From assembly GCA_040755395.1 (NCBI GenBank), contig JBFMAX010000016.1, positions 1-64,000 on the forward strand: a DNA stretch of 64,000 nucleotides. Reading direction: 5' to 3'. Both the position numbers and the translations under genes were made by a program. The DNA is from Nitrospirota bacterium. GTDB taxonomy: Bacteria; Nitrospirota; Nitrospiria; Nitrospirales; Nitrospiraceae. Under the pieces are notes generated by a model. It was not told where the DNA came from. It did not search any database and saw only the letters and a list, made by a program, of their open reading frames with translations. Each line of letters starts with the position of its first letter. The stretch's first letter is position 1. Positions 9,265 to 18,211 of this stretch are shown here, piece by piece.

Positions 9265-10386
9265 TTACCTGAACGGCGCCTGAAACGGCGAACGAAAGGT
9301 TCCCTGCAAGCCTTCGCTGATCGGCACCCAACTCTTCCCGTCGTCATCGCTGCGGAAGGCTCCGGAACTGGTTCCCGCATAGAGCGACCCGTCGCCGGAG
9401 TCGACCAGCACCTGCACCGACATGTTGGTCAGACCGTTGTTCAGCGCCGTCCATCGGCGTCCCTGATCGACGGTCTTGTAGATCCCCCGGCCGGTGGCGA
9501 CGAACAGGCCCCGCTCGTTGGTGAGAATGCTGCGGATCGAATCGTTCGGAAGCGCGCGGCTGATCGGGCGCCACGTCTGGCCGCCGTCGCCGCTCCTGAA
9601 CACGCCGCCGTCGAACGTGCCAGCATACACGCCCTGCTCCTTGTCGATGGCCAGAACCCGGATGAAATTTTCCACCAGCCCCTCATGGTCTTTGAGCCCG
9701 TGCCGCATGCGAACCCAGCCCGGCGAGCTTTCCTTATACCGCAACACGCCTTTTCCCGAAGTCCCGGCGAACAGGGTGCCGTCCGATGCCTTGGCAAGCG
9801 CATGGACCAGAACCTCGTCCAGACCCGTGGTCACCACGATCCATCGATCGTCGGCCTCGCTCAGCCGATAGACACCGTCGCCCGTTCCCGCGTAGATGAC
9901 GCCGGGCGTGATCAGCAGCGTTTTGATCTCCAGTCGCTTGAGTCCCGCGTTCATCGGCTCCCAGCTCTCGCCACGGTCGCGGGTCCGGAACACACCGCCG
10001 CGGAACGTCCCCGCGTACACGGTGCCGTTGGAACCGGTCGCCAGACACAGAATGAAAGGATCGGTCAAGCCTTCGTTCACGGGAGTCCAAATCCCTCCGC
10101 GATTATCGCTGCGGAAAATGCCCATGCCGAACGACCCGGCGAACACGGTTTCCTTGCCGACCGTGGTCATCGCTTGAATGCTCACCGCGGACGCGGACGG
10201 CTCAGCCGGTCGGCTGACTTCCCAAACCTGCGGCGTTTGCGCTCGATGAAGACTTCCCGCATGCACGGTCGACTCTTCCTCGGCCCGCATCGAGCCGAGG
10301 GCGACACCGGCCAACAGGCTGATGCCCAACCCGAGCGAGCCGATCACACGACCACGCCAACCGTTGCGCACCATCTTGTTCATCAT
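9265..10386 (-). CDS. Exported BNR/YCF48-like beta-propeller protein
   Basis: The 373-residue product starts with a positively charged, hydrophobic signal segment (about residues 12-30). The rest is about six repeats of the sialidase/BNR type, each with a variant of TVYAGTxxGGVFRSxDxGxSW (for example near residues 120, 210 and 255). These fold as a beta-propeller. The role is unknown; related propellers act as assembly factors or secreted scaffolds. Its start codon overlaps the tatC stop by 4 nt (10383-10386), so it is translationally coupled to tatC. Confidence 0.85.
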   Translation of the reverse strand: MMNKMVRNGWRGRVIGSLGLGISLLAGVALGSMRAEEESTVHAGSLHRAQTPQVWEVSRPAEPSASAVSIQAMTTVGKETVFAGSFGMGIFRSDNRGGIWTPVNEGLTDPFILCLATGSNGTVYAGTFRGGVFRTRDRGESWEPMNAGLKRLEIKTLLITPGVIYAGTGDGVYRLSEADDRWIVVTTGLDEVLVHALAKASDGTLFAGTSGKGVLRYKESSPGWVRMRHGLKDHEGLVENFIRVLAIDKEQGVYAGTFDGGVFRSGDGGQTWRPISRALPNDSIRSILTNERGLFVATGRGIYKTVDQGRRWTALNNGLTNMSVQVLVDSGDGSLYAGTSSGAFRSDDDGKSWVPISEGLQGTFRSPFQAPFR

Positions 10387-11225
10387 TGCACCCGATGTCC
10401 CGCCGTGCCCATCGGCACCGCGGCCTCCGCCGGCGCAGGCCCTTCCGCCGCCGGAATCCGGCCGAACAACCTGGCGCCGACGATCCCCACCTCATACAAC
10501 ACTATCAGCGGCACGGCCATCAACAACATGGTAAACAGGGTCGCGTCCGGAGTGACGACGGCCGACAAGATCAGCGCGACCATCACGGCGTGCTTCCGAT
10601 AGGACGCCAGCGTGGCGGCCGATACCGCGCCGACGCGGGCCAACAAGGTCAGCACGAGCGGCAGCTCGAACGCGCAGCCGAAGACGAGCAGGAACTTGAC
10701 GTTGAAATCGATATACATGCCGACGGCCAGCTCCGGCGTGATGTCCCGGTCCATTCCGAAGCCGACGAAGAACTCGATGACCAGCGGCAGAATCACGAGG
10801 TTGCAGAAGACCAACCCCAATCCGAACAGGCAGCCGGCCAGGAGAAACAGCGGAATCGCCAGGCGCTGTTCCTCCGGCAGCAAAGCCGGCTCGATGAATT
10901 TCCAAAAGTGATAGAAGATGACCGGCAAGCTCAGAACGAAACCCGCCAGGAATGACACCTTGACCGAAGCGAACAGGGCTTCAGCCGGCCCGTAGAAGAC
11001 CAAGGCGTTGGGGAACGGTCGATTCAGCCATTCGATAATTTCGGCCGAATAGGCGAACGTCAAGACGAACGCCACCGCCAGGGTGGCGGCGATGATCGCA
11101 AGCCGTCGTTTGACCGTCCGTAGGTGGGCCGCTAACGGTGGAAGCACGGCGGACAGAACCTCCCCTTCCTCGGCCGTCCGGCTTCGTTCCGTCGGCCTGG
11201 CAGGCAGCGTGCTGACCTGGCGCAC
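10383..11225 (-). CDS. tatC: Sec-independent protein translocase subunit TatC
   Basis: This 280-residue, six-TM protein is the core receptor of the twin-arginine translocase, which exports folded proteins. Family features are LPPLAAHLRTVKRRL in the N-terminal cytoplasmic region, FLAGFVLSLPVIFYHFWKF after TM2 with the conserved Phe/Pro/Glu surroundings (KFIEPALLPEE), and PLVLTLLARVGAVS near residue 200. The C-terminal tail is longer than usual and ends in an Ala/Pro-rich stretch. The start is a GTG 3 nt after the DUF465 gene. No tatA or tatB is in the window. Confidence 0.93.
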   Translation of the reverse strand: MRQVSTLPARPTERSRTAEEGEVLSAVLPPLAAHLRTVKRRLAIIAATLAVAFVLTFAYSAEIIEWLNRPFPNALVFYGPAEALFASVKVSFLAGFVLSLPVIFYHFWKFIEPALLPEEQRLAIPLFLLAGCLFGLGLVFCNLVILPLVIEFFVGFGMDRDITPELAVGMYIDFNVKFLLVFGCAFELPLVLTLLARVGAVSAATLASYRKHAVMVALILSAVVTPDATLFTMLLMAVPLIVLYEVGIVGARLFGRIPAAEGPAPAEAAVPMGTAGHRVQ

Positions 11226-11228
11226 AGG

Positions 11229-11471
11229 TCAGTGTGTCGCGGAGTGCAGTTCCTTTTCGCGATAGAGGCGGATGAGCTCCGCCATCTTGTCCTTTTTCGC
11301 CAGCTTCTCCTTCTGAATCTGCTTCTTCAGAAGCTCTTCTGACGGGGTCAGCACGTGCCGTTTCTGGAGTTCGGCCAATTCAGCATCGAGTCGGTGGTGA
11401 GATTCTTCAAGCTCCCGGAATTCGCTGCTGGATTGGCGCAACCGCTCAGCAATCGAACCGTCCGTCAGCAT
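11229..11471 (-). CDS. YdcH-like DUF465 small coiled-coil protein
   Basis: This 80-residue, highly charged protein is all-helical and matches the DUF465/YdcH pattern: a short helix, then ELEESHHRLDAELAEL and a Lys/Glu-rich second helix ending in LIRLYREKEL. Function is unknown for the family. The start at 11471 is favoured by a strong AGGAGG 6 nt upstream. It sits 3 nt before tatC and downstream of rimI. Confidence 0.85.
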   Translation of the reverse strand: MLTDGSIAERLRQSSSEFRELEESHHRLDAELAELQKRHVLTPSEELLKKQIQKEKLAKKDKMAELIRLYREKELHSATH

Positions 11472-11539
11472 ATCGCACCTCCTGGTTGAGTAAGAAAACG
11501 CGAACCCGGCCCTCCAGCGGCCGGCTTCTCGATCTGACT

Positions 11540-12052
11540 TTACGGCGCCGCTTCGACGACCAGCGGCTCCATGTGCATCAGCACCGCGTCCTCCACGGGA
11601 TCGGTATAGTACCGAGCCCTGGTCGAAAACGGGCGGAACCCCATCCGCTCGTACAACGCGCGCGCGGCGCGGTTCGACGCCCTGACCTCCAGCACAGCGC
11701 GCACCGCACCCGCCGCCATCCCGATCCCCAGAGCCCGCGACACCAAGGCGGTCGCGATTCCTCGGCGTCGCTCCGCTTCGATCACCGCCAAGTTCATCAA
11801 CCGCACTTCGTCGAACACGATCCAGAAGCACAGATAGCCGACGATGGTTTTGGCCATCGCGTCGCGGTTCACCAATCTGGCGACCAGAAACCGGGCGAAC
11901 GGATTGCCGGTCAACTCCGCTTCGAACATTTTGCGACTCCAGGGTGCGGAGAAGCAAGCCTCTTCGATCCGCAACAGATCCGGCAACATCTCCGGAGAAG
12001 CCGGCTCGATCACGAGAGACCCGCTGATCAGGCTGGAAGCGCTCTCATTCAT
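11540..12052 (-). CDS. rimI: Ribosomal-protein-alanine N-acetyltransferase
   Basis: This 170-residue GNAT acetyltransferase probably acetylates the N-terminal alanine of ribosomal protein S18. The acetyl-CoA-binding motif appears as ERRRGIATALV near residue 94, preceded by LMNLAVIEAE (beta4). The C-terminal signature EVRASNRAARALYERMGF (about residue 122) is typical of RimI. The start at 12052 overlaps the tsaB stop by 4 nt. The tsaB-rimI pairing is common in bacteria and supports the call. Confidence 0.92.
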   Translation of the reverse strand: MNESASSLISGSLVIEPASPEMLPDLLRIEEACFSAPWSRKMFEAELTGNPFARFLVARLVNRDAMAKTIVGYLCFWIVFDEVRLMNLAVIEAERRRGIATALVSRALGIGMAAGAVRAVLEVRASNRAARALYERMGFRPFSTRARYYTDPVEDAVLMHMEPLVVEAAP

Positions 12053-12840
12053 GACGGCCGAAGGATGGAGATGATCGGGCGTCGTGTCCGCTTGCGACCA
12101 ATCCCTTGTTGAATGACCCGCTGGTTCTTGGTCACCGAACCGGCCGGACGTCGCTCGTACTTGATCTCGGCCTCCGCACGCTGGACATAGCGAGGGGCCA
12201 CGCCGAGACCGGCCACGTCGCCGCGGGAAAGCCGCTCCAACCCGGCCAGCCCGATACTCACCGCCGAGGGACGTATGGCCTCGGCCGGTCCCTCGCGCAG
12301 GAGCGAGGCCCGGTCGGCCAGTGCCTGACGAATGTCCACAGCGTACCGCGGCCACCCGTCCCCCAACACGAGGGTCGGCTCTGTGATGTCCCGTCCGATC
12401 AGAGTCGGCGGCCCGACCCGTTCTTCCGCAAGCTGTCGCAACGTCCCCTCAACGCTCCACCGGTACAGGGCCCAGTACACCTCGCCGGTTCGGCTTTTGA
12501 GAATCGGGCAGATGGGAAGCGCAGTCCCGCGCAGGTTCCACACCAACCCTTCCAACGTCGGCACTACCGCGAGGGGCAATCCCGTCACCGCCCGAAATCC
12601 CAGCATCGTCGCCAACCCGACCCGCAGACCGGTAAAGGACCCCGGGCCGATCGAGACGGCCAGCCCGTCCAACCGGGCGAGTTCAAGGTGCGTCGAAGCC
12701 AGCAATCGGTCGACCGTCGGGACCAGCCATCTCGCATGCGAGCCCTCGGCGTCGCGATCCGAACGGGCCAGCACCCGCTCGCCTTCGAGGATCGCCACGC
12801 TTTGCCAGGCCGTCGCGGTTTCAACAGCCAGAATCTTCAT
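12049..12840 (-). CDS. tsaB: tRNA threonylcarbamoyladenosine biosynthesis protein TsaB
   Basis: This 263-residue ASKHA-fold protein is the TsaD partner needed to form t6A37 in ANN-decoding tRNAs. The N-terminus MKILAVETATA, the central SIGPGSFTGLRVGLA motif (about residues 63-77) and AVPTLEGL are diagnostic. It is slightly longer than typical (about 230), with an extra basic C-terminal tail. It is followed by rimI with a 4-nt overlap and lies 14 nt after the lipoprotein gene, suggesting an operon reaching back to radA. Confidence 0.93.
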   Translation of the reverse strand: MKILAVETATAWQSVAILEGERVLARSDRDAEGSHARWLVPTVDRLLASTHLELARLDGLAVSIGPGSFTGLRVGLATMLGFRAVTGLPLAVVPTLEGLVWNLRGTALPICPILKSRTGEVYWALYRWSVEGTLRQLAEERVGPPTLIGRDITEPTLVLGDGWPRYAVDIRQALADRASLLREGPAEAIRPSAVSIGLAGLERLSRGDVAGLGVAPRYVQRAEAEIKYERRPAGSVTKNQRVIQQGIGRKRTRRPIISILRPS

Positions 12841-12854
12841 CCGTCATACCTACC

Positions 12855-13739
12855 CTATATGGTCCCCAGATCGGCCGGCCGCAACGGCGCGTTGGGCACG
12901 ATCTCGTGAAACGTCACCTGAAGGCTGCCCTGTCCATGGCCATCTTCCATCGTAATCTTGAACGGTCGCATCAGCCGAGTGCGAAATCCGTTCGCCGCGT
13001 TCTGTGTCTGCACGCCGGCCTCGCTCTCTCCGACCGGACGGAAGTCGTCGAAGTACATGACCGCTTCGAGCTCGCCGGTCGGCGACAGTCGCTCCTCCTG
13101 CACGACCTGCAGCGAACGCCGCTCGAACCAGAGACGCCGGACCACGGTCCCGCTCCTGGCGTCGCCTTCGCCGGGCGCAAACACATCAAGGCGGTATCGA
13201 TCGCCGTCCTCTCTGAGCGCCACCCGCTCGTTTCTGGCCACCGATGCGATCCCGACCGCTCCGCTCATCGCCCAGACGCTCAGCTGGAACGGCCGCGCCA
13301 ATTTGCCCATTTTACCGATCTCGGACGAGCGACCGGTCAGCACGCGGCTCATCGTGGGCAGACGCAGCTTGTACAGATCATCCAAGAGGACGAATTCAAA
13401 CAGTTCGCCCCCCAACGCCGTAAAGCCCTGAAGCCGCATGGCATCAGGACGGCGGTAATACATCGCGCCCTCCATGCGTTGCGCGATCGGGATCCCTTCC
13501 CCTTTGATGGAGACCCGGAAGAGCCCTTTCATGGTCTGGATTGCCGCTTCCCTCTCCCGCAGCAACGCCGTCAACTCCGCCGCCGTCGCCTGTTTCAGAG
13601 GAACTTCGGGGCGGGACGGAAACACCGCGCAGCCGCCGAGAAAAGTAAAAGGAACGAGCAGAAGGACCGCCACAGAGAGAGCGGGATCTTTGCCGTTCGC
13701 CTTTTCCCTACTCCCTCGGGCCTGACACCAGCGCCGCAT
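12855..13739 (-). CDS. Putative outer-membrane lipoprotein (LolA/LolB-like fold)
   Basis: This product of about 294 residues has a signal sequence ending in lipobox FLGGCA, so it is likely lipidated. The mature part (MKGLFRVSIKGEG, MYYRRPDAMRLQGF, FEFVLLDDLYKLRLP) resembles the half-barrel LolA/LolB/DUF4292 group that binds lipid or lipoprotein chains; this is pattern recognition only. I choose the ATG at 13739 because GGGAGG lies 6 nt upstream; another ATG at 13760 is in frame. Either start overlaps the 3' end of radA. Confidence 0.75.
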   Translation of the reverse strand: MRRWCQARGSREKANGKDPALSVAVLLLVPFTFLGGCAVFPSRPEVPLKQATAAELTALLREREAAIQTMKGLFRVSIKGEGIPIAQRMEGAMYYRRPDAMRLQGFTALGGELFEFVLLDDLYKLRLPTMSRVLTGRSSEIGKMGKLARPFQLSVWAMSGAVGIASVARNERVALREDGDRYRLDVFAPGEGDARSGTVVRRLWFERRSLQVVQEERLSPTGELEAVMYFDDFRPVGESEAGVQTQNAANGFRTRLMRPFKITMEDGHGQGSLQVTFHEIVPNAPLRPADLGTI

Positions 13740-15084
13740 CCAACGCCTCCCGCAACTCATGAATACCGATCAATTCGATGCCGTCGACGGGGTCGAGCTT
13801 GGACACGTTCCGCTCAGGCAGCAGACACCGGCGAAATCCCATCTTGGCGGCTTCGCGGATACGGAGATCCGCCTGACTAATAGCCCGCACTTCCCCGCCG
13901 AGCCCCACCTCGCCCACCACCAGGGTGTGAGAATCGATCGGCATCTCCCGCAAGCTCGAGGTTACGGCGGCCACGATCCCCAAATCAATGGCCGGCTCGT
14001 CGACCCGCATCCCGCCCACCACATTCACATACACGTCCTGTCCGGAGAGATGCAGCCCCAGGCGTTTCTCCATGACGGCCAGGAGCAGCGAGACCCGATT
14101 CAACTCGACTCCATTGGCCATGCGCTTGGGCATGGCATAACCGGTCGGCGAGACGAGCGCCTGCAATTCGACCAGAATCGGGCGCGATCCTTCCAGACTC
14201 GACACGACGACGGAGCCGGTGCTGCGTTGCGGCCGCTCGGCCAGAAACAGCTCCGACGGATTGCCGACTTCCTCCAAACCGGTGTCCTTCATCTCGAAGA
14301 CGCCGATTTCGTTCGTGGAGCCGAACCGGTTCTTCACCGCCCGCAGGATGCGGTAGCTGTGCCCTTTGTCGCCCTCGAAGTACAGGACCGTATCCACGAT
14401 GTGCTCGAGCAAACGCGGGCCGGCGATGGCCCCTTCCTTGGTCACGTGGCCGATGATGAACACCGGCACGCTGCTCCGTTTGGCCAACCACATCAGTTGG
14501 CCGGCCACCTCCTGCACCTGGCTGATGCTCCCGGGCGCTGAGGTCAGTTGGTCCGTATAGACGGTCTGAATGGAGTCCACGACCATTGCGTTCGGCTGGA
14601 TCGCCTGCACGGCTTTGAGGATCTCTTCCAGCGAGGTCTCTGCCAGGATCAAAAGGCCCGGATGCTCGATCCCCAGCCGCTGCCCCCGCATCTTGATCTG
14701 CCGAGGTGATTCCTCGCCGGAGACGTAGAGGACCTTTTCTCCGTCGGCAGCCAACCGGGGGAGGGCCTGCAAGAGGAGCGTCGTCTTACCGATGCCGGGG
14801 TCGCCGCCGATCAGCATGACGGAACCGGGCACGACCCCGCCGCCCAGCACCCGGTCGAACTCCCCGATACCGGTGCAGCGGCGATGTTCGCCGACGACCT
14901 CGATCTCCGCGATAGGAGTGGCTTTGGAGGAGGCGATCTTGAACGCAGCCGGACGGCCCTTGCCGGCGGGTTGGACCCGCTCCTCCTTCATGGTGTTCCA
15001 GCCGCCGCAGTCCGGGCAGCGGCCCAGCCACCGAAGCGCCTGGTGCCCGCATGCCTGACAGGAGAAACTGGTCCTCGCCCGCAT
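13708..15084 (-). CDS. radA: DNA repair protein RadA
   Basis: This 458-residue RecA-like ATPase promotes branch migration in recombination and repair. Domains in order: N-terminal zinc finger (two CxxC pairs, CQACG and CPDCG, residues 9-28), ATPase core with Walker A GGDPGIGKTT (about residue 93), the RadA-specific KNRFG motif (about residue 252), and a C-terminal Lon-protease-like domain without catalytic Ser-Lys activity expected. The length is normal. An AAGATA/TATCTT inverted repeat (15115-15131) lies about 30 nt upstream and could be regulatory. Confidence 0.96.
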   Translation of the reverse strand: MRARTSFSCQACGHQALRWLGRCPDCGGWNTMKEERVQPAGKGRPAAFKIASSKATPIAEIEVVGEHRRCTGIGEFDRVLGGGVVPGSVMLIGGDPGIGKTTLLLQALPRLAADGEKVLYVSGEESPRQIKMRGQRLGIEHPGLLILAETSLEEILKAVQAIQPNAMVVDSIQTVYTDQLTSAPGSISQVQEVAGQLMWLAKRSSVPVFIIGHVTKEGAIAGPRLLEHIVDTVLYFEGDKGHSYRILRAVKNRFGSTNEIGVFEMKDTGLEEVGNPSELFLAERPQRSTGSVVVSSLEGSRPILVELQALVSPTGYAMPKRMANGVELNRVSLLLAVMEKRLGLHLSGQDVYVNVVGGMRVDEPAIDLGIVAAVTSSLREMPIDSHTLVVGEVGLGGEVRAISQADLRIREAAKMGFRRCLLPERNVSKLDPVDGIELIGIHELREALDAALVSGPRE

Positions 15085-15626
15085 CCGCCGGATGCCTCAG
15101 CGTGTCAGATCAGGAAGATAAACACTATCTTAAAGGATGCGGCGGGAAAAAGGAAGAAAGTGATCGCGGGGCCTGTCGCCGACCAGCCCGTTCGTGCTCG
15201 CACCCCGCCCGGTGTAGGGTCCCCGCTGCGCGCGAACGGGCTCCCAGGTCGGCACCACCCACGATCGGTGTGCGAAGAGTGCGAAGTCCAATGCGAAATA
15301 AATCTCACGTCAGTAGGCTATTCCGCGGTTCTTTCTAACAAGGAGCGAAAGCCGGCTGCCAAGGAACCCATCGCTTTCTTGTATTGCAATGGATAGCGGT
15401 GTGCGCAGCGAGGCCAGTTCGAACGGCCCCGGTTTGGCAGTTGTCCCGTTCTCGCATCTAACGCGACGCCTCTCAAACGCATTGACGGCTTGCAGAGTGA
15501 GAGCGAACCGCTCTCTCTTTTGACGCCTTTCATCCAGGAGGCGGTGCCGGCACTGCTTGATTTCCGCCTGCGTCATACCAGCGGCAGTGTGACTCCGGCC
15601 TGAGGACTAACTACTGCCCGTCGCCT
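15085..15626. other. 540-bp gap with an inverted repeat and no supported gene
   Basis: AAGATA/TATCTT arms lie at 15115-15131. A perfect 10-bp inverted repeat AGCCCGTTCG (15185-15194) and CGAACGGGCT (15233-15242) brackets 38 nt. A minus-strand ORF at 15310-15576 lacks a convincing ribosome-binding site and resembles no family known to me. The composition is less biased than nearby genes, so this may be gene debris or a non-coding RNA region. Confidence 0.5.
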
Positions 15627-16376
15627 CTAATCGACCGGACAGTTGCGGGCGAGCCGATAGCCTGCGGCTTCGGCTTCGGCCGCGCTGGAGAACTCGACCC
15701 GATTATCGGGGGAAACCTGGCTGTAATTCGGGCAGTCTGGTCGGTGATAAATGCGGCTGCGCCGGTTGCCGATGATCGGAAACGTCGGGATTGCCGGCTG
15801 CGGTGTCGGTAGAGTCCCTCCAGGAACCGCCTCAAGTGCCGGAGGAGCTTGGTCCAACAGGGCGAAATCCGATGGATCGAGTGGTTGGCCTCGCCTGATC
15901 TTGCGGAAGACCCACGGTGGAAGAGGTTTCGAGTCTCTCCACAATCCCCTCTTCGCCTCTCTCGCTTCCTTCTCGAGCCTCGCAACTTCTGCGTTTTCCG
16001 GCGCATACTGACGAAACCACCAGGCCAGCCCGGCCTTGACCAGTTCGTGGTTTAAGACGCGTCCATCAGGCAGAACGACTTCGCCGAGTGTTCGCCCAAA
16101 CGCATCAGAGCCTTGAACGAGCACTCGCACCACTTTCCGAAACGCAAGCCTGGTCGTGAACTCCTTGGCACGTTCACCATAGGCTTGCCCTTTCTCAGGA
16201 CAGTCAATTCCGTTGAGTCGAACATCCTCCTTGAGGCCATTGTGCAGGACGACCACGTCGTCCCCATCTATCACACCGACGACCTGACCGGAGAACTCGG
16301 CCGCGAGGGTTGGACAAGTAAGACAAAAGAAAACCCCCAAACAGGAAAGCCGGAGGAGAGTGAGCACCTGTGGCAT
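15627..16376 (-). CDS. Exported thermonuclease-family nuclease with C-terminal Cys-rich module
   Basis: The 249-residue protein begins with a signal peptide (about residues 5-25). The staphylococcal-nuclease fold follows, with Ca/DNA-binding and catalytic stretches VIDGDDVVVL, VRLNGIDCPE (catalytic Arg and Glu region) and SDAFGRTLGEV. A Pro-rich linker leads to a C-terminal module IYHRPDCPNY and ARNC (about residues 208-246) like the Ada-type metal-binding domain found in some SNase proteins. It probably degrades extracellular or periplasmic nucleic acid. Confidence 0.88.
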   Translation of the reverse strand: MPQVLTLLRLSCLGVFFCLTCPTLAAEFSGQVVGVIDGDDVVVLHNGLKEDVRLNGIDCPEKGQAYGERAKEFTTRLAFRKVVRVLVQGSDAFGRTLGEVVLPDGRVLNHELVKAGLAWWFRQYAPENAEVARLEKEAREAKRGLWRDSKPLPPWVFRKIRRGQPLDPSDFALLDQAPPALEAVPGGTLPTPQPAIPTFPIIGNRRSRIYHRPDCPNYSQVSPDNRVEFSSAAEAEAAGYRLARNCPVD

Positions 16377-16447
16377 GGCCGCCTCTCGCAGACCCGGGAG
16401 TGATCCAAGAGGTTATGATAGGGTCGGCCCAGCCACCCCTTTTCTCT

Positions 16448-17347
16448 TCATAGTTTCTTCCTCACTTCCTTCCAATCCTTCGCCGCCTTCGCCTTTCTCG
16501 GCAGTTCGCCGCGTCGGGGTTCGGGGACGATGACGACATCCAGGCGGTGTTCGAGGAGGACCTCGGCGAAGCCGCGGGTGCGGCCGATACCGCCTTTGAG
16601 CGAGGCCCAGCCTTGGGCCTTGAGAGCGTCGAGCGCAGCGTTCAGGGCTTCCTGGCCAGGACGCACGGTCAGGATCACGCCGGCGGGGAACTTGTGGTCA
16701 CGAAGCCAGGCCCTGATTTCGTCCGTCGAGCCGAATGAGTTGGACGGTTCTTTGCCCGGCCACGCGAGATAGACGGGGTTGTAGTAAAACTTGGTCAGCC
16801 GTGTGAGTTCATCGGCGGCATCGGGTACCGGAGCCGGGCGCCCTTGCCCGCCGATCTCCAGCGGCAGCGGCACGAGCGGCGCCTGGGGTTCTTCGAATAA
16901 TGCCGCCAGCTCCACAAGAAGGATGGGACGCCGGCGTTCCCACACGGCCAACGTCCCGGTCGCCGCGGACGCAATCGCGCGGGGATTCGGTACAAGTCGA
17001 ACCGTGACCGTCAGCGTGTGATTGCCTTTTCTCGGATGCCGATATTCAAAAAACGCCCGCCCATCGCCGCCCGTCATGGCCGTGGCCGCGACCTTGCCTT
17101 CGACGAGAAGTTCGAGCTTCTCGCCGCCGAGACCGGTCTCGTTCAGAAGGCCGCTCCGCACCAGCTTCGCTTCAATCCTGGCCGTCTCTCCGGACACGGC
17201 CAATGCGTCATTGACCGAGAGCGCGCCCTCGATCTTGTCCACCGCCCGGACCTCGTCGGCGATGATCACAAATCGGAGGAACGCCGACACTGCGAGGACA
17301 ACGAGAATGCAGAACACACTCTCGGCGGAGGCTTGTCTTGCTTGCAT
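16448..17347 (-). CDS. Membrane-anchored protein of unknown function
   Basis: This 299-residue protein has one hydrophobic N-terminal helix (about residues 10-29). Residues 40-135 look like an Ig-like beta-sandwich (alternating hydrophobics, GDGRAFFEYRHPRKGNHTLTV). The second half (about 180-299) has an alpha/beta pattern with YNPVYLAWPGK, STDEIRAWLRDHKFP and a terminal Lys-rich tail, perhaps a HAD-like or Rossmann-like fold. I do not recognise a family. It is probably exported with the C-terminal part outside the membrane. Confidence 0.75.
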   Translation of the reverse strand: MQARQASAESVFCILVVLAVSAFLRFVIIADEVRAVDKIEGALSVNDALAVSGETARIEAKLVRSGLLNETGLGGEKLELLVEGKVAATAMTGGDGRAFFEYRHPRKGNHTLTVTVRLVPNPRAIASAATGTLAVWERRRPILLVELAALFEEPQAPLVPLPLEIGGQGRPAPVPDAADELTRLTKFYYNPVYLAWPGKEPSNSFGSTDEIRAWLRDHKFPAGVILTVRPGQEALNAALDALKAQGWASLKGGIGRTRGFAEVLLEHRLDVVIVPEPRRGELPRKAKAAKDWKEVRKKL

Positions 17348-17378
17348 GCCTACAGAGTAGTGTCGGACGACGCCAGCG

Positions 17379-17687
17379 TCAAATCAATCCATACCCCCGT
17401 TTGACGATGGCATAGGCGTCGAAGGCAGAGAAGATCGCCAGGCTTAGATAGAGCAGTTCGGCCGGCGGCCAGATGAGACGGGAGACCAGAAGAAGTATCA
17501 AGGCACAAACGAGAAGGCCATAGCCGCGTTTCTCGCCGATGTACAAATGCCCCGCGCCGGGCACGATGGAGAGCGATGCGGCTCGAAGTCCGTGCCAGGT
17601 CTGTTCGCGGGCATCCACAGCCAAACGGGGTAAAGGGGTATAGGGGTACCGTGGTACAGCAAGACGTGGCCAAGGATTGCGAGACAC
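17379..17687 (-). CDS. Small membrane protein
   Basis: This ORF of up to 102 residues has two hydrophobic helices (about residues 57-72 and 75-90) preceded by SIVPGAGHLYIGEKRGYG, a Pro-Gly-rich turn as in TM2-like small membrane proteins. The start is uncertain. The GTG at 17687 has no clear ribosome-binding site, and its first 20 codons run through an 8-bp GGGGTAnn repeat. A GTG at 17618 would remove that region. Confidence 0.55.
   Translation of the reverse strand: MSRNPWPRLAVPRYPYTPLPRLAVDAREQTWHGLRAASLSIVPGAGHLYIGEKRGYGLLVCALILLLVSRLIWPPAELLYLSLAIFSAFDAYAIVKRGYGLI
17627..17658. repeat. Octameric GGGGTAnn tandem repeat
   Basis: There are four units of 8 bp (GGGGTAAA, GGGGTATA, GGGGTACC, GTGGTACA). 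They lie in the likely untranslated or N-terminal part of the adjacent small membrane protein gene. Confidence 0.6.
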
Positions 17688-17717
17688 TACCCCGCTGCCG
17701 CGGTATCCCTCTGCCCC

Positions 17718-18185
17718 TCACGTTTTCAGCGCAGCCAGCACTTCGTCCACATGGCCGTCGACTTTGACCTTGCGGAAGATCGCTTTCACTCTGCCGGCCG
17801 GATCGATGACAAAGGTGCTCCGCTCGATGCCCCAAAACTTCTTGCCGTACATGTTTTTCTGTTTGTACACGCCATAGGCCTTCGATACCGTCGCGTCCTC
17901 GTCGCTGAGCAGCGGGAACGGCAGCCGGTATTTGGCGATGAATTTCTGATGCGACTCTCTGCCGTCAAGACTGACGCCCAACACCACTGCGCCGGCCTTC
18001 TTGATCGGCTCCAGGGAGTCGCGGAAGCCACATGCTTCCTTCGTACAACCCGGCGTATCGTCCTTGGGATAAAAGTAGAGGACGACCTGTCGCCCTTTGA
18101 AGTGCTTGAGCTTCACCGTCTCGCCGGCTTCATTCGGAAGAGAAAAATCCGGTGCCTTGTCGCCGATCGCCAGTTCTTTCCCCAT
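17718..18185 (-). CDS. bcp: Thioredoxin-dependent peroxiredoxin, Bcp/PrxQ type
   Basis: This 155-residue AhpC/TSA-family peroxidase reduces hydroperoxides using thioredoxin. The peroxidatic cysteine is in DDTPGCTKEACGF (C47), with the resolving cysteine five residues on (C52), the hallmark of the atypical 2-Cys PrxQ/Bcp group. GVSLDGRESHQKF and STFVIDPAGRV complete the fold. It is cytoplasmic and of normal length. A thioredoxin gene that could serve it is at 33661. Confidence 0.95.
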   Translation of the reverse strand: MGKELAIGDKAPDFSLPNEAGETVKLKHFKGRQVVLYFYPKDDTPGCTKEACGFRDSLEPIKKAGAVVLGVSLDGRESHQKFIAKYRLPFPLLSDEDATVSKAYGVYKQKNMYGKKFWGIERSTFVIDPAGRVKAIFRKVKVDGHVDEVLAALKT

Positions 18186-18211
18186 GGTCTCAACACTCCG
18201 CCTTCATCATG

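Noticed and set aside
15310-15576. Minus-strand ORF of 88 codons in the radA-nuclease gap
   Set aside because: It has no family match, a weak start and uncharacteristic composition.
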